From assembly GCA_029688825.1 (NCBI GenBank), contig JARUKX010000012.1, positions 1 through 64,000 of the forward strand: a DNA stretch of 64,000 nucleotides, written 5' to 3'. Within the stretch, counting starts at the first letter, position 1; each line of letters begins with the position of its first letter. Under the pieces are notes generated by a model, which worked only from the letters and a program-made list of their open reading frames with translations, had not been told where the DNA came from and searched no databases. Below, piece after piece: positions 7,732-18,669 of the stretch. Source of the DNA: Haloarculaceae archaeon H-GB1-1 (GTDB lineage: Archaea > Halobacteriota > Halobacteria > Halobacteriales > Haloarculaceae). The position numbers and the translations under genes are program-made.

Positions 7732-9804
7732 ATGACAGGTAACAAGGAAACGCTAGAGGAGCTGAGTCAGGAATACCAAGATACGATACCGTCGGACCTC
7801 CGGAAGACGCATCCGTTCGACTGGTATCTGGATCGGCTCTACGACGACCCGAAGATCGCCCGCAACGCACACCAGCGCGTCGCGGACATGTTCGACTACT
7901 ACGGGCAGGAGTACGACGAGAACGCGGGCGTCGTCGAGTACAAACTGGCCTCCGAGGATCCGTTGCACGATGGGGAGAACACCTTCTACGGCCGCGTCAT
8001 CCACGAGGCGATGCACGAGTTCGTCAACAAGGTGAAATCCGGTGCTCGCGGACTCGGTCCCCAGAAACGCATCAAACTCCTGCTCGGTCCGGTCGGCTCC
8101 GGCAAGTCCGACTTCGACCGACAGATTCGACGCTACTTCGAGGATTACACCGCTCACGACGAGGGGCGAATGTACACCTTCCGCTGGACCAACCTCTGTG
8201 ACGTCATCCCCGACCAGGACCCCGCCGACGACGTCGTCCGGTCGCCGATGAACCAGGACCCCATCATCCTGTTGCCACAGGACCAGCGCGACCGCGTCCT
8301 CGAAGACATCAACGAGTCCCTCGACGCCCCCTACACGATCAGGAACGAGCAGGCGCTCGACCCCGCGAGCGAGTTCTACATGGACAGGCTGCTGGCGTAC
8401 TACGACGACGACCTCCAGTCTGTCCTGGAGAACCACGTAGAGATCATCCGCCTCGTCGCAGACGAGAACAAACGGCAGTGCGTCGAGACCTTCGAGCCCA
8501 AAGACAAGAAGAACCAGGACGAAACGGAACTCACCGGCGACGTCAACTACTCGAAGATCGCTATCTACGGCGAGTCCGACCCGCGTGCGTTCGACTACGC
8601 GGGCGCGTTCTGTAACGCCAACCGCGGGATATTCTCCGGTGAGGAACTGCTGAAACTCCAGCGGGAGTTCCTCTACGACTTCCTGCACGCCACGCAGGAA
8701 CAGACGATCAAGCCGAAGAACAACCCGCGAATCGACATCGACCAGGTCATCGTCGGCCGGACGAACATGCCCGAGTACCGGGACAAGAAGGGCGACGAGA
8801 AGATGGAGGCGTTCAACGACCGGACGAAGCGCATCGACTTCCCGTACGTCCTCCAGTACGAGGAGGAGGCGAGGATCTACGAGAAGATGCTCCGGAACGC
8901 CGACCTGCCGGACATCCAGGTCGAGCCGCACACCCTGGAGATGGCCGGTCTGTTCGGCGTCCTCACTCGAGTTCAGGAACCCGACGCCGGGAACGTCGAC
9001 CTGATGCAGAAGGCGAAGGCGTACAACGGCGAGATCGACGAGGCCGACGACATCGACGTCAAGAAACTCCGCGAGGAGGCCGCCGAGGTCATGGCCATCG
9101 GCGAAGGCATGGACGGCGTGTCACCGCGGTTCATCGGCGACGAGATCGCCGAGGCCATCATGGACTCGATGCATCGCGGTCGTGGCTTCCTCTCGCCGCT
9201 GACCACGTTCAATCACCTGGAGAACAACCTGGAGAACCACGGCTCCATCTCCGAGGACAAGTTCGAGACGTACTACCGCTACCTCGAACTCACCCGCGAG
9301 GAGTACAAGGAGCGGGCCATCGAGGACGTCCGCCACGCGCTGGCGTACGACCTCGACGAGATCCAGCGCCAGGGCGAGAAGTACATGGACCACGTCATGG
9401 CCTACATCGACGACGACACCGTCGAGGACGAGATCACCGGGCGCGAACAGGAACCGGACGAGCAGTTCCTGCGCAGCGTCGAGGAGAAGCTGAACCTCCC
9501 CGAGGACCGAAAGGACGACTTCCGCCAGGAGGTCAGCAACTGGGTGTCCCGTCGCGCACGCGAGGGTGACACGTTCAATCCGCAGGACAACGACCGCCTG
9601 CGCCGCGCGCTGGAACGCAAGCTCTGGGAGGACAAGAAGCACAACATCAACTTCTCCGCGCTGGTCTCCAGCGGGGAGATGGACGACGACGAGCGCAACA
9701 AGTGGATCGACGCGCTCATCGAACAGGGCTACTCCGAGGATGGCGCGAAGGAGGTGCTCGAATTCGCCGGTGCGGAGGTCGCCAAAAGCGAGATGGAAGA
9801 GTAA
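7732..9804 (+). CDS. prkA: PrkA-family serine protein kinase (first copy)
   Basis: A 690-residue protein matching PrkA: an N-terminal AAA-type ATPase domain and a C-terminal PrkA kinase region. The P-loop GPVGSGKSD is at about residues 118-126. In E. coli the relative YeaG acts with YeaH in nitrogen and stationary-phase stress, and in Bacillus PrkA affects sporulation. In archaea the target is not known. It heads a four-gene operon (prkA, second prkA, DUF444, SpoVR); the stop TAA overlaps the next ATG by one base (TAATG), so the two kinases are probably made together. The ATG at 7732 is followed directly by family-like sequence. Confidence 0.9.
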   Translation: MTGNKETLEELSQEYQDTIPSDLRKTHPFDWYLDRLYDDPKIARNAHQRVADMFDYYGQEYDENAGVVEYKLASEDPLHDGENTFYGRVIHEAMHEFVNKVKSGARGLGPQKRIKLLLGPVGSGKSDFDRQIRRYFEDYTAHDEGRMYTFRWTNLCDVIPDQDPADDVVRSPMNQDPIILLPQDQRDRVLEDINESLDAPYTIRNEQALDPASEFYMDRLLAYYDDDLQSVLENHVEIIRLVADENKRQCVETFEPKDKKNQDETELTGDVNYSKIAIYGESDPRAFDYAGAFCNANRGIFSGEELLKLQREFLYDFLHATQEQTIKPKNNPRIDIDQVIVGRTNMPEYRDKKGDEKMEAFNDRTKRIDFPYVLQYEEEARIYEKMLRNADLPDIQVEPHTLEMAGLFGVLTRVQEPDAGNVDLMQKAKAYNGEIDEADDIDVKKLREEAAEVMAIGEGMDGVSPRFIGDEIAEAIMDSMHRGRGFLSPLTTFNHLENNLENHGSISEDKFETYYRYLELTREEYKERAIEDVRHALAYDLDEIQRQGEKYMDHVMAYIDDDTVEDEITGREQEPDEQFLRSVEEKLNLPEDRKDDFRQEVSNWVSRRAREGDTFNPQDNDRLRRALERKLWEDKKHNINFSALVSSGEMDDDERNKWIDALIEQGYSEDGAKEVLEFAGAEVAKSEMEE

Positions 9805-12131
9805 TGAGTGACGAGGAACGGCCCCACGGTTCGGGGCAGCGAGGTGACGTGAGCGGGGAGAGTTTCATCGAAGCCGCCGACGCGGCGCTCGAAGAGACCT
9901 ACGAGCGCCCGGTGAGCCTGTCCGAGTACGTCGACTTCGTGCTGGAGAATCCCCACGTCGCCTCCCACGCCAGCAAGTACCTGCTCGACGCCATCGAGCA
10001 CGCGGGCACGCGGACGGTCATCGAGGAGGGCGAGCAGAAGGAGCGATACGAGTTCTTCGACGACCCCCACAACGAGGGAGAACACGCCATCCTCGGCAAC
10101 ACGGAGGTCCTCAACGACTTCGTCGACGACCTCCGCTCCATCGCGGCCGGCCGTGGCAAGGGCGAGAAGATAATCTGGCTCGACGGCCCGACCGCCACCG
10201 GCAAGTCCGAACTGAAACGCTGTCTGGTCAACGGCCTGCGCGAGTACTCGAAGACGCCCGAGGGGAGACGCTACACTGTCGAGTGGAACGTCGCCGGCGC
10301 GGAGCGCAGCAGTAGCGGTCTGACCTACGGCGACCAGGCTGTCTCCGACGAGGACGACTGGTACGAGAGCCCCGTCCAATCGCACCCGCTCACGGTGTTC
10401 CCTCCGGAGGTCCGCCGCGAACTGCTGGACGCCATCAACGCCGAACTCGACGACCACATCGGCGTGAACGTGGAGGGGAAGCTCGATCCCTTCTGCCGGG
10501 AAGCGTACGACTTCCTCGAAGAGCAGTACCGCCGCGAGGGGACCGATCACCTGTTCACGGCGGTCACGGACCCCGGCCACCTCCGGGTGAAGAACTTCGT
10601 CGTGGACGTCGGCCAGGGCATCGGTATCCTCCACTCCGAGGACGAGGGGACGCCGAAGGAACGGCTCGTCGGCTCGTGGATGGCCGGGATGCTGCGCGAA
10701 CTGGATTCCCGCGGCCGGAAGAACCCGCAAGCGTTCAGCTACGACGGCGTCCTCAGTCAGGGCAACGGCCTGCTCACCATCGTCGAGGACGCCAGCCAGC
10801 ACGCTGATCTCCTGCAGAAGCTCCTGAACGTCCCCGACGAGGGCACGGTCAAGCTCGATAAGGGCATCGGGATGGACATCGACACACAGCTCATCATCAT
10901 CTCGAACCCCGACCTCGAAGCCCAGCTGAACCAACACGCCGATAGCGGCGGCATGGACCCGCTGAAGGCGCTGAAGCGTCGCCTCGATAAACACGAGTTC
11001 ACGTATCTCACCAACCTCAGTCTGGAGGCGGAACTGCTCCAGCGGGAGCTCACCAACGAGACCGAGGTCTGGCGAGCGGACCGCTGGGACCAGCTCGAGG
11101 AGCGCATCCGCGAGCCGCTCACGATGCACGTGCGGGACACGTCGGGCGACGTGCACGCGAAGGAGCTCGCACCGCACTCGATCGAGGCCGCGGCGCTGTA
11201 CTCGGTCGTGACTCGCCTCGTCGACACCGACCTGCCGAGCGGACTCGACATGGTCGACAAGGCGCTGCTGTTCGACCGCGGGTACCTCGAAGAGGGCGAC
11301 GAGCGCATCGACGTCGCGGACTTCGAGTTCGACGACCGCGCGAACGACGGCGAACAGGGCATCCCCGTCACCTACACGCGTGACGTCATCGCCGATCTCC
11401 TCCACGAGGAGCGGGATCGACATCACCAGGACCTGCCCATCGAGCACGTGATCATGCCGCGAGACGTGCTGAACACGATGGCCGAGGAGCTGACCGACGC
11501 TCCTGTCTTCTCGCCGACCGAAGCGAGCGACTTCGAGGACCGACTGGTCCAGGTGAAGAATCACGTGTTCCGACGCCAGGAGAACGACGTCCTCGACGCG
11601 ATGATGCGCGAGAAGCGCGTCGACGAATCGACCGTCGAGGAGTACATCGAGCAGGTGTACGCCTGGGCGACCGACGACCAGATCGAGAACGAGCGCGGCG
11701 AGTACGTCGACCCCGACCCGCTGAAGATGAAGGTGTTCGAGATCGAGCACCTCGGCCGGTTCGAGGAGACCAACTACGCCGGGAACGACCCCGACGACGC
11801 CGTCCGCGAGTTCCGGACGGACAAGATCATCACGGCGCTGAACCGCCACGCGTGGCACAACCGCGACGAGGAGTTCCGCGTCTCCGACGTCAACGTCAAG
11901 GAGATTCCGGTCATCAAGACGGTCCTCGGGAGCCACGACTGGGCGGACGTCCGCCGAACGTTCGAGGACTTCGACCCGCGACAGTGGGACAACCCACCGA
12001 GCGGCACCGAGACGGCCTCGCTCAAGCGCGACACCGTCCGGAACATGCAGGAGCTGTTCGACTACTCGGAGGCGTCGGCCGAGCTTACGAGCCGACACGT
12101 CATGAACCAGGTGAGTTACAAATGGGACTGA
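9804..12131 (+). CDS. PrkA-family protein kinase (second copy)
   Basis: A 775-residue protein with the same AAA/PrkA design but only distant similarity to the first copy. The P-loop is GPTATGKSE (about residues 128-136), and '[19 protein letters not shown]' around residue 360 fits the later AAA strands. Its N-terminal '[17 protein letters not shown]' segment and long charged middle differ from the first copy. Haloarchaea commonly carry this pair. The two may form a mixed complex or phosphorylate each other; that is inference. It overlaps the first gene by one base and the DUF444 gene by 10. Confidence 0.85.
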   Translation: MSDEERPHGSGQRGDVSGESFIEAADAALEETYERPVSLSEYVDFVLENPHVASHASKYLLDAIEHAGTRTVIEEGEQKERYEFFDDPHNEGEHAILGNTEVLNDFVDDLRSIAAGRGKGEKIIWLDGPTATGKSELKRCLVNGLREYSKTPEGRRYTVEWNVAGAERSSSGLTYGDQAVSDEDDWYESPVQSHPLTVFPPEVRRELLDAINAELDDHIGVNVEGKLDPFCREAYDFLEEQYRREGTDHLFTAVTDPGHLRVKNFVVDVGQGIGILHSEDEGTPKERLVGSWMAGMLRELDSRGRKNPQAFSYDGVLSQGNGLLTIVEDASQHADLLQKLLNVPDEGTVKLDKGIGMDIDTQLIIISNPDLEAQLNQHADSGGMDPLKALKRRLDKHEFTYLTNLSLEAELLQRELTNETEVWRADRWDQLEERIREPLTMHVRDTSGDVHAKELAPHSIEAAALYSVVTRLVDTDLPSGLDMVDKALLFDRGYLEEGDERIDVADFEFDDRANDGEQGIPVTYTRDVIADLLHEERDRHHQDLPIEHVIMPRDVLNTMAEELTDAPVFSPTEASDFEDRLVQVKNHVFRRQENDVLDAMMREKRVDESTVEEYIEQVYAWATDDQIENERGEYVDPDPLKMKVFEIEHLGRFEETNYAGNDPDDAVREFRTDKIITALNRHAWHNRDEEFRVSDVNVKEIPVIKTVLGSHDWADVRRTFEDFDPRQWDNPPSGTETASLKRDTVRNMQELFDYSEASAELTSRHVMNQVSYKWD

Positions 12132-13441
12132 AAGACGACCTCGAACGATATCGTGAGGTCGGCGAGCAACGCCGGCAGGACCTCTCGGAGTTCATCCAGT
12201 ACGGCGACCTCGGGAACAGCCGGCCCGACGAAGTGAAGATCCCGATCAAGATCGTCGACCTCCCGGAGTTCGCCTACGACCAGCGCGACAAGGGCGGCGT
12301 CGGGCAGGGGGAAGGTGCCCAGCCCGGCGACCCGGTGGGCCAGCCCCAACCCCAGCCTCAGCCCGGCGACGGCGACGAGGAGGGCGAACCCGGCGAGGAA
12401 GGGGCCGAACACGAGTACTACGAGATGGACCCCGAGGAGTTCGCCCAGGAACTCGACGAGGAACTCGGCCTCGACCTCGAACCGAAGGGGAAGAAGGTCG
12501 TCGAGGAGATAGAGGGCGACTTCACCGACATCACGCGCACCGGTCCCTCCAGCACGCTCGACTTCGAACGGCTGTTCAAGGAGGGTCTCAAGCGCAAGCT
12601 GGCGATGGACTTCGACGAGAACTACGTCAAAGAGGCGCTCAAGATCGACGGCTGGGGGCCCTCGAAGGTATTCACCTGGGCACGGGAGAACAACATCCCT
12701 GTCTCGAAGGCGTGGATCGACGAGGCCTACGAAGAGATCCCCCGCGACGAGCGGACGACGTGGAAATCGCTGGAGGACATGGAGGCGAACGTCGAAGAGA
12801 CCGACGTTCCCGCTCGCATCCGACGGGACGGCGTGGACCAGATCCCCTTCCGCCGTGAAGACGAGCGCTATCGCTACCCGGAGATCGTCGAGAAGCGCGA
12901 GCGCAACGTCGTCGTCGTGAACATCCGCGACGTCTCCGGATCGATGCGCCAGAAGAAACGCGAACTCGTCGAGCGGACGTTCACGCCGCTCGACTGGTAT
13001 CTGCAGGGCAAGTACGACAACGCCGAGTTCGTCTACATCGCCCACGACGCCGACGCCTGGGAGGTCGAGCGCGACGAGTTCTTCGGCATCCGGAGCGGCG
13101 GCGGCACCCGCATCTCCTCGGCGTACGAGTTGGCGAAGCGGATTCTCGAGGAGGAGTACCCGTGGGCGGAGTGGAACCGCTACGTCTTCGCGGCCGGCGA
13201 CTCCGAGAACTCCAGCAACGACACCGAAGACAACGTCATCCCGTTGATGGACCAGATTCCCGCGAACCTCCACGCCTACGTGGAGACCCAGCCGAGCGGG
13301 AACGCGATCAACGCGACGCACGCCGAGGAGGTCGGCCGACACTTCGGCGAGGACAGCGACGAGGTGGCCGTCGCCTACGTCACCAGTCCCGACGACGTCG
13401 TCGACGCCATCTACACCATCCTGAGCACGGAGGAACAATGA
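12122..13441 (+). CDS. YeaH/YhbH family protein (DUF444, VWA-like)
   Basis: A 439-residue protein of the DUF444 family (E. coli YeaH, Bacillus YhbH). The metal-binding MIDAS motif DVSGSM begins at about residue 270, typical of the von Willebrand A-like fold. A low-complexity linker of Gln/Pro/Gly/Glu (about residues 60-100; QPQPQPQPG) separates the N-terminal part. In bacteria YeaH forms a pair with the kinase YeaG (a PrkA), and that pairing is kept here. Overlaps the second prkA by 10 bases and the SpoVR gene by 4, so it is translationally coupled. Confidence 0.9.
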   Translation: MGLKDDLERYREVGEQRRQDLSEFIQYGDLGNSRPDEVKIPIKIVDLPEFAYDQRDKGGVGQGEGAQPGDPVGQPQPQPQPGDGDEEGEPGEEGAEHEYYEMDPEEFAQELDEELGLDLEPKGKKVVEEIEGDFTDITRTGPSSTLDFERLFKEGLKRKLAMDFDENYVKEALKIDGWGPSKVFTWARENNIPVSKAWIDEAYEEIPRDERTTWKSLEDMEANVEETDVPARIRRDGVDQIPFRREDERYRYPEIVEKRERNVVVVNIRDVSGSMRQKKRELVERTFTPLDWYLQGKYDNAEFVYIAHDADAWEVERDEFFGIRSGGGTRISSAYELAKRILEEEYPWAEWNRYVFAAGDSENSSNDTEDNVIPLMDQIPANLHAYVETQPSGNAINATHAEEVGRHFGEDSDEVAVAYVTSPDDVVDAIYTILSTEEQ

Positions 13442-15429
13442 GCGACCGCACAGACGCAAAACGAATCGCGAAGGGCCTCGAAGAGCCGGTTCGAGAAGCC
13501 GCGAACCTCGCCGAGAAGTTCGGGCTCGAACCGTACCCCGTCAACTACTGGATCGTCGACTACGACGAGATGAACCAGCTCATCGCCTACGGCGGCTTCC
13601 AGCAGCGCTACCCGCACTGGCGCTGGGGGATGCAGTACGACCGCCAGCAAAAGCAGGGGCAGTTCCTGGGCGGCAAGGCCTTCGAGATCGTCAACAACGA
13701 CAACCCGGCCCACGCGTTCCTCCAGGAGTCGAACACGCTCGCCGACCAGAAGGCCGTCATCACGCACGTCGAAGCCCACTCGGACTTCTTCGCGAACAAC
13801 GAGTGGTTCGGCCTGTTCGCCGACGACCCGAACGCGGCGTCGATGCTGGCCCGCCACGCCGAGACGATTCGCGGGTACATGCAGGACCCCGACATCGAGC
13901 GCGAGGCCGTCGAGCGGTGGATCGATCACGTCCTCTGTCTGGAGGACAACATCGACCAGCACCGCCCGTACGCACCAATCGAGACCGACCTCGCCGACGT
14001 CCCCGACGACATCGACGTCGCGGACCTCGCCGATCAACTCGACAACCTCGAACTCTCCGAGGAGGTCAAACGACAGGTCTTCGACGAGGAGTGGCTCGAC
14101 GCCCAGCGCGACGACGACGACGTCGTCACCTTCCCGAGCGAGCCACAGAAGGATGTCATCGCCTTCCTCCGCAAGCACGGGATGCAGTACGACGAAGACG
14201 CGGAGAAGGCCGTGGAGATGGAGGACTGGCAGCGGGAGATTCTCGAGGTCCTCCGCCGCGAGGCGTACTACTTCGCGCCCCAGAAGATGACGAAGGTCAT
14301 GAACGAGGGCTGGGCCGCGCTGTGGGAGTCGCGGATGATGACCGACGAGAACTTCGCCGCCGACGACGAGTTCGTCCTCTACGCCGACCACATGGCCCGC
14401 GTCCTCGGTTCACCTGGCCTGAACCCCTACAAGCTCGGCCTCGAACTCTGGCAGTACGTCGAGAACTCGGAGAACCGCCGCGAGGTGGCCGAACGGCTGC
14501 TCCGCGTCGAGGGCGTCACGTGGCGCAACTTCGGCGACGTCGTCGACTTCGAGGAGGTGCTGGCCGAACTCGAACCACCGGACTGGCTCGTCGACGTGCC
14601 CGGTCACCTGGACGACCTCGATCCCGAGGACCCGCGCGTGGACGCAGACGCACTGGCCGCCGCCAGGGCGGGCGACGTCGACGTCGAGACGTACCCCTGG
14701 AAGGTGCTGACCTACGAGGGGCTCGTCGAGCGACACTACTCGCTCGTGAAGCCGCAGAACCGCGGGTTCCTCTCGCGCATCTCGCTGGAGGAACTGGAGC
14801 GCATCTCCCGGTACATGTTCGACGACGCCCGCTACGAGAGCGTCACCGAGGCGCTCGCCGACGTCGAGTACGCGCGCGGCTGGGACCGCATGCGCGAGAT
14901 TCGCGAGAGCCACAACGACGTCACGTTCCTCGACGAGTTCCTCAGCCAGGAGTTCGTCGACGAGAACAACTACTTCACCTACGAGTACACCTACGCCAGC
15001 GACGACTACCGTGTCTCCTCGACGGACTACGAGGACGTCAAGAAGAAGCTGATGCTGCAGTTCACCAACTTCGGCAAACCCACCGTCGTCGTGCAGGACG
15101 GCAACTACAACAACCGCAACGAACTCCTGCTCGCTCACCAGTACAACGGCATCGCGCTCGACCTCGGGCAGGCCCAGAAGGTGCTCGAACGCGTCTTCGA
15201 ACTGTGGGGCCGCCCGGTCAACCTCATGACCATCGTCAAGGAGTTCGACGAACACGACATCGAGGTCGCGAAGCGCCGCAACCGCGAACCCGAACCTCGC
15301 GAAACGGGAAAACTCATCCGCTACGACGGCGACGAGACGTCGATGGAGGACCTCGAATGGGACGAGGTGGAGCACCTCGCCGCGACCGACGTCGACTACG
15401 ACACGAAGCCCGAGGACTGGCTGGCCTGA
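13438..15429 (+). CDS. SpoVR family protein
   Basis: A 663-residue SpoVR-like protein, longer than the usual bacterial length of about 500. Family marks are '[22 protein letters not shown]' near the N-terminus (pieces of it), '[17 protein letters not shown]' and '[18 protein letters not shown]'. SpoVR was found as a Bacillus spore-cortex protein, but it lies with prkA and yeaH in many non-spore-formers, so its general role is in the same stress pathway. The ATG overlaps the DUF444 stop (ATGA). The gene ends the operon; a minus-strand gene ends 12 bp away. Confidence 0.9.
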   Translation: MSDRTDAKRIAKGLEEPVREAANLAEKFGLEPYPVNYWIVDYDEMNQLIAYGGFQQRYPHWRWGMQYDRQQKQGQFLGGKAFEIVNNDNPAHAFLQESNTLADQKAVITHVEAHSDFFANNEWFGLFADDPNAASMLARHAETIRGYMQDPDIEREAVERWIDHVLCLEDNIDQHRPYAPIETDLADVPDDIDVADLADQLDNLELSEEVKRQVFDEEWLDAQRDDDDVVTFPSEPQKDVIAFLRKHGMQYDEDAEKAVEMEDWQREILEVLRREAYYFAPQKMTKVMNEGWAALWESRMMTDENFAADDEFVLYADHMARVLGSPGLNPYKLGLELWQYVENSENRREVAERLLRVEGVTWRNFGDVVDFEEVLAELEPPDWLVDVPGHLDDLDPEDPRVDADALAAARAGDVDVETYPWKVLTYEGLVERHYSLVKPQNRGFLSRISLEELERISRYMFDDARYESVTEALADVEYARGWDRMREIRESHNDVTFLDEFLSQEFVDENNYFTYEYTYASDDYRVSSTDYEDVKKKLMLQFTNFGKPTVVVQDGNYNNRNELLLAHQYNGIALDLGQAQKVLERVFELWGRPVNLMTIVKEFDEHDIEVAKRRNREPEPRETGKLIRYDGDETSMEDLEWDEVEHLAATDVDYDTKPEDWLA

Positions 15430-15441
15430 TTCGTCGCCGAC

Positions 15442-16623
15442 TCAGGGCATCGTCTTCGTGATCGAGTCCGTCACGGCGTCACCGTCCGCGTCGGTCGCGG
15501 TGATGTCGATGCGATACTCCTGCCCGCTCGTGAGCTGCGTCGTCGTCGTGTTCACCTTTGCTCGCTGGCCCGACACCGACCGCTGCGTGTGGTAGGCGGT
15601 CGCCCCCGAGGTCGTGTTGACGACGGCGACTTCGACCTGTGAGAGGTCGTCCTGGTCCGTCTTGGGGTCGGAGACCCCGGCGAGGACGATGAACTGCTGG
15701 GTGTCGTTGCCGGCTTCGCCCACCAGCTTCCCGTCGATGGTCGGCGTTCCCGCCTTGTTCCGCGCCAGTCTCGTAATCTCGTGGGTGTTCGTCGTCGTTT
15801 CGAGCCCGAACCCGTCGCGTGCGGAGTTCTCGTCGCCGCCGGCCACGCCGTCGGCCGGCTCCCAGAGCATGTGCGAGACAGTTCCGGAACTGGTAGCTAA
15901 CGCGTTCCCGGAGATCGTGACCGTGTCCGACCGCGAATCCGTGTTCCCGGACTGGTCGTACACCGTCACCGTCACCCTGTACTCGCCGTTTCCGAGGTTG
16001 CCCGTGCTCTTCCAGATGGTCTCGCTGTCGCCAGTGGCGCTGTAGGTGTTCTCGAAGGCCGTGTTGCCGTTCCCGGTGTCCACGACCGTGACGTGGATTC
16101 GGTCTAACTGGTCACCGTCCGAGGTCGGGTCCTCGACGTTCGTGTAGAAGTCGATGCCCCCGCCGAACCAGGACGTGAACGCGAACAGGTAGTTCACCGT
16201 CGGCCGATTCACGACGTTCCGGATGGTTATCGTCGCCGTATCGCTGGCGGAGATTCCCTGCGCGTCCGTGACCGTCAGTTCGACCGTCGCGGTCGTATCA
16301 CTCGCCACGTCGTCCGGCGGGTCGTAGTAGGGTTCGGCACCCGTATCGGACGCCATCTTCCCCGGCCCACTGATTATCTGCCAGGAGTAGCTCTTTGCGT
16401 CGTTGCTGCTCCCGGTCCCGTCGAGCTGGTACAGCGTCGTCCCCTCGTTCATCTCGTAGGGACCGCCCGCCTCTGCGATGGGACCGAACTGCTCGGCGGC
16501 CGTCGCGCTCGCCGTCCCCCCGTGTGCATCGGAGAACAGCGAGTAGGTGGCACCGACGCCGAGGAGACCGACGCCACCGAGAACGACGACTGCGACGACC
16601 AGCGCTCGTGCAGTCGAGGTCAT
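15442..16623 (-). CDS. Surface protein with SipW-type signal and PKD-like domain
   Basis: A 393-residue exported protein. Residues about 5-27 form a hydrophobic signal helix followed by 'GATYSLFSDAHGG', which resembles the SipW-cargo signal motif (ATxxxFSD). Then comes a PKD-like domain beginning 'GPIAEAGGPYEMNEG' (about residues 46-135), and two more beta-rich segments rich in Thr, Asn and Asp. It is probably cut by the signal peptidase encoded next to it: the ATG overlaps that gene's TGA (ATGA), so they are made together. A role in the cell surface or matrix is inferred. Confidence 0.75.
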   Translation of the reverse strand: MTSTARALVVAVVVLGGVGLLGVGATYSLFSDAHGGTASATAAEQFGPIAEAGGPYEMNEGTTLYQLDGTGSSNDAKSYSWQIISGPGKMASDTGAEPYYDPPDDVASDTTATVELTVTDAQGISASDTATITIRNVVNRPTVNYLFAFTSWFGGGIDFYTNVEDPTSDGDQLDRIHVTVVDTGNGNTAFENTYSATGDSETIWKSTGNLGNGEYRVTVTVYDQSGNTDSRSDTVTISGNALATSSGTVSHMLWEPADGVAGGDENSARDGFGLETTTNTHEITRLARNKAGTPTIDGKLVGEAGNDTQQFIVLAGVSDPKTDQDDLSQVEVAVVNTTSGATAYHTQRSVSGQRAKVNTTTTQLTSGQEYRIDITATDADGDAVTDSITKTMP

Positions 16624-17162
16624 CGTAATCGGTTCCCCCCGCCGGAATCCGACGTCGCGTCACTGTACAGCGAGTAGAGTTCGCTGACGACCAGCAGCAC
16701 CGACGGCACGATGACGAACAGGACGAGTCCGAGGTCCGTGCCCGCAAACAGGACTGCCCTCCCGACGGCCGGCACGTGGAACCAGAGCTTCCCCTCGATC
16801 TGCGACGGCGTCACGAGACTCCGGTCGGCCTCCTCGTTCGCGTCACCCTTCGTTCGGAAGGTCAGCCCGTCATCACCGTCCATCACGTCGACGATTCGGT
16901 GGGTTACGCGGTTCGGCCCACCCTCTCGGCTGGACTCGAACGTGATGACGTCACCCTCCTGAAGCGATTCTGTCGGGACGTCTCGGATGACGACGACGTC
17001 GCCCGCTTCGATGGACGGGGACATGCTGTCCGAGAGGACGACGTAGCTCGATTCGGCACCGATTGCACTCGGGACGGCGACGACGACGGTCAGGACGAGC
17101 GCGACGAGCAACACCGCGACACCCAGCGCGTTCGCGACCGAGCGTATCGGCCCCCAGTTCAT
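16620..17162 (-). CDS. Archaeal signal peptidase I, SipW-like
   Basis: A 180-residue membrane enzyme. A first helix at about residues 9-31 is followed by the catalytic serine in 'VVLSDSMSPS' (Ser46) and 'RVTHRIVDV' (His88). Ser with His in place of bacterial Lys is the ER/archaeal/SipW type. A second helix is near the C-terminus. It should cut the signal peptides of the neighbouring surface proteins. I chose the ATG at 17162 because GAGGTG lies 7 bases before it; a GTG three codons earlier is possible. It overlaps the PKD-like gene by 4 bases and follows a TasA-like gene by 37 bases. Confidence 0.88.
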   Translation of the reverse strand: MNWGPIRSVANALGVAVLLVALVLTVVVAVPSAIGAESSYVVLSDSMSPSIEAGDVVVIRDVPTESLQEGDVITFESSREGGPNRVTHRIVDVMDGDDGLTFRTKGDANEEADRSLVTPSQIEGKLWFHVPAVGRAVLFAGTDLGLVLFVIVPSVLLVVSELYSLYSDATSDSGGGNRLR

Positions 17163-17199
17163 TCGTGCCACCTCACGTTGTCCATGCGTATCGATCCTC

Positions 17200-17790
17200 T
17201 CAGGTCTGCTCCAGTCTGAACGCGAGGTCCAGTTCGACCCCGTCGCTCTGTGCGAGTTCGCTGGTGTCCGCCGGGAGCCACCATTCGAGCGTGAACTGCT
17301 TCGACCCGCCGCTTCCCAGCGTGGTCCCTGGGTCGTAGGGCGTTCCGGTCGTCAGATTCGCGACCGTCTGGCGCGACCAGACCGTCGTCGACCCGATAGT
17401 CGCCCGTACCTCCAGATGTTCGTCGAGTTCGCCGTCCGTCCCGGACGGGTCCTGTCCCTGCTCTTTGCCGTAGAAACCGTTCTCGGTACTCTGGACGGCG
17501 GTTACCTCGACCAGCGGCTTCGCCGAGAGTGACCCGGTGTTGGCCAACTGGACGCTGCTCTGGGCACTTTCGCCGGGCTGCATCGCCCCCTCATCGAGAA
17601 GGGTCACGTTCTGGTTGCCGCCGTCGAGATGGAGGTCGAGCGTTCCCGCCTGTAGCGTGTTTCCCGAACTCGTCTCCTCGTCCGAGAACAGCGCGAAGGT
17701 GCCTGCACCGGCCCCGGCGCTGGCCGTGCCGACGGTCGCTACCGCCGCCAGGAGCCCACGCCGCGTGATGGTGACGCCCTCGCGAGTCAT
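17200..17790 (-). CDS. TasA/camelysin-like SipW-dependent surface protein
   Basis: A 196-residue exported protein. The N-terminus has twin arginines (ITRRGLL), a small-residue helix and then 'GTFALFSDEETSSGN' and 'LQAGTLDL': this is the signal and start of SipW-dependent proteins such as TasA and camelysin. The rest is a beta-sandwich-like domain ending in a strand 'GVELDLAFRLEQT'. In Bacillus TasA makes biofilm fibres, and related archaeal subunits form bundling pili. It sits between the peptidase and a second similar gene (17851). I took the ATG at 17790; upstream codons look non-coding. Confidence 0.8.
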   Translation of the reverse strand: MTREGVTITRRGLLAAVATVGTASAGAGAGTFALFSDEETSSGNTLQAGTLDLHLDGGNQNVTLLDEGAMQPGESAQSSVQLANTGSLSAKPLVEVTAVQSTENGFYGKEQGQDPSGTDGELDEHLEVRATIGSTTVWSRQTVANLTTGTPYDPGTTLGSGGSKQFTLEWWLPADTSELAQSDGVELDLAFRLEQT

Positions 17791-17850
17791 ACTGGAGCGA
17801 ATGCTGTGGCTTCGACCGGACGGACCGAGGTTCGCCGACCGCACCGAGCG

Positions 17851-18486
17851 TTACTGCTGGGTCAGCGTGAACGTGAAGTCCACGGTGAGGTCGTCGCCCT
17901 GTGCCGCGTTGTTGGTCGCGCCGTCGTCCGGGAACTGCCAGTCGACGTTGAACGAGACCGGCCCGGAGAAACCGGTGATGACGTCGCCCCACGAGGTAGC
18001 GTCGTAGTTCACGGCCGGTTCGTAGTTCTCCGAGGACCCCGTCGTCCCGTCGCTGTTGAGGACCGGGTCGGCGGTACTGTCGAACGTGGTGTCGGTTCCG
18101 CTGCTCGTCCCGAGCCAGATGTTCAGGTCCAGTTGGTCGTCGAGTTCGCCATCGCCCGTGGTGTCGGTCTCCGAATCGGGGTTGTTGTTCTCCGTGCTGG
18201 AGACGCTCGTGACCTCGACGGTGAGGTCGCCAGCGATGGACCCCGCCTTCTGGAGATCGAGCGAGCTCGAACCGCTCTGGCCCGGTTTCACGTCGGACGC
18301 CGTGAAGGAGATCGTCGACGAGTTCCCCGTCTGGAGATCCAGCGTACCCGCCGTTAGCGAGTTCCCGTCGCTCGTTTCTTCGTCACTGAACAGTGCGAAG
18401 GTACCTGCGCCGGCTGCTGCGCTCCCTGCCCCAATCGTGGCGAGCGCGCCAAGGGCGCGCCGCCGCGTGATTTGCATCTTTGTCAT
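17851..18486 (-). CDS. TasA/camelysin-like SipW-dependent surface protein
   Basis: A 211-residue paralogue of the product at 17200. It shares the signal: ITRRRALGAL, a small-residue helix, 'GTFALFSDEETSDGN' and 'LTAGTLDL'. The mature part is rich in Asp, Ser and Thr and ends in beta strands (DLTVDFTFTLTQ). Likely to be exported, cut by the SipW-like peptidase, and placed on the cell surface or in fibres. A G-rich stretch (GGGGGAAAC) just before the ATG at 18486 can serve as ribosome binding site. A 180-bp AT-rich gap upstream holds its likely promoter. Confidence 0.8.
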   Translation of the reverse strand: MTKMQITRRRALGALATIGAGSAAAGAGTFALFSDEETSDGNSLTAGTLDLQTGNSSTISFTASDVKPGQSGSSSLDLQKAGSIAGDLTVEVTSVSSTENNNPDSETDTTGDGELDDQLDLNIWLGTSSGTDTTFDSTADPVLNSDGTTGSSENYEPAVNYDATSWGDVITGFSGPVSFNVDWQFPDDGATNNAAQGDDLTVDFTFTLTQQ

Positions 18487-18669
18487 ATGTTTCCCCCGGC
18501 CCCTGGCCCCTGTACGGTGCAAACCAGTTGCCGACCTTGTATACAGATGTCTTTGAGGTCATTTAATACTTGTGTAGTATTGTTACTACTTCGAATCTTA
18601 CTTACTTACTCTTACGTGAGAGGAGTGTTTATGACTCCGAGTCTCCACCGTTCCCAGCACGAATCGGTG
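18487..18669 (-). promoter_or_regulatory. AT-rich promoter region of surface cluster
   Basis: This gap reads toward the TasA-like gene at 17851-18486. It holds TATA-like elements (TGTATAC near 18537-18543; AGTATTAAAT near 18562-18571), an inverted repeat AATACT-TGTGT-AGTATT (18565-18581) and a short TTAC repeat near 18598-18610. I take it as the main promoter for the peptidase and TasA-like genes. It may be regulated through the inverted repeat, but this is inference. Confidence 0.45.

Noticed and set aside
7439-7870. 143-codon minus-strand ORF in the prkA leader
   Set aside because: It overlaps the prkA start, uses rare-looking codons and shows no recognisable protein; more likely leader sequence.
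7753-8931. 392-codon minus-strand ORF
   Set aside because: Shadow of prkA: repeated Val/Leu/Asp composition and full overlap with a clear gene.
9729-12098. 789-codon minus-strand ORF
   Set aside because: Antisense of the second prkA across its whole length. Long antisense ORFs are expected in high-GC genes because stop codons are rare in that frame.
12330-12370. Possible tandem DNA repeat
   Set aside because: The repeated CAGCCCCAACCC-like bases encode the Gln-Pro linker of the DUF444 protein and are explained by it.
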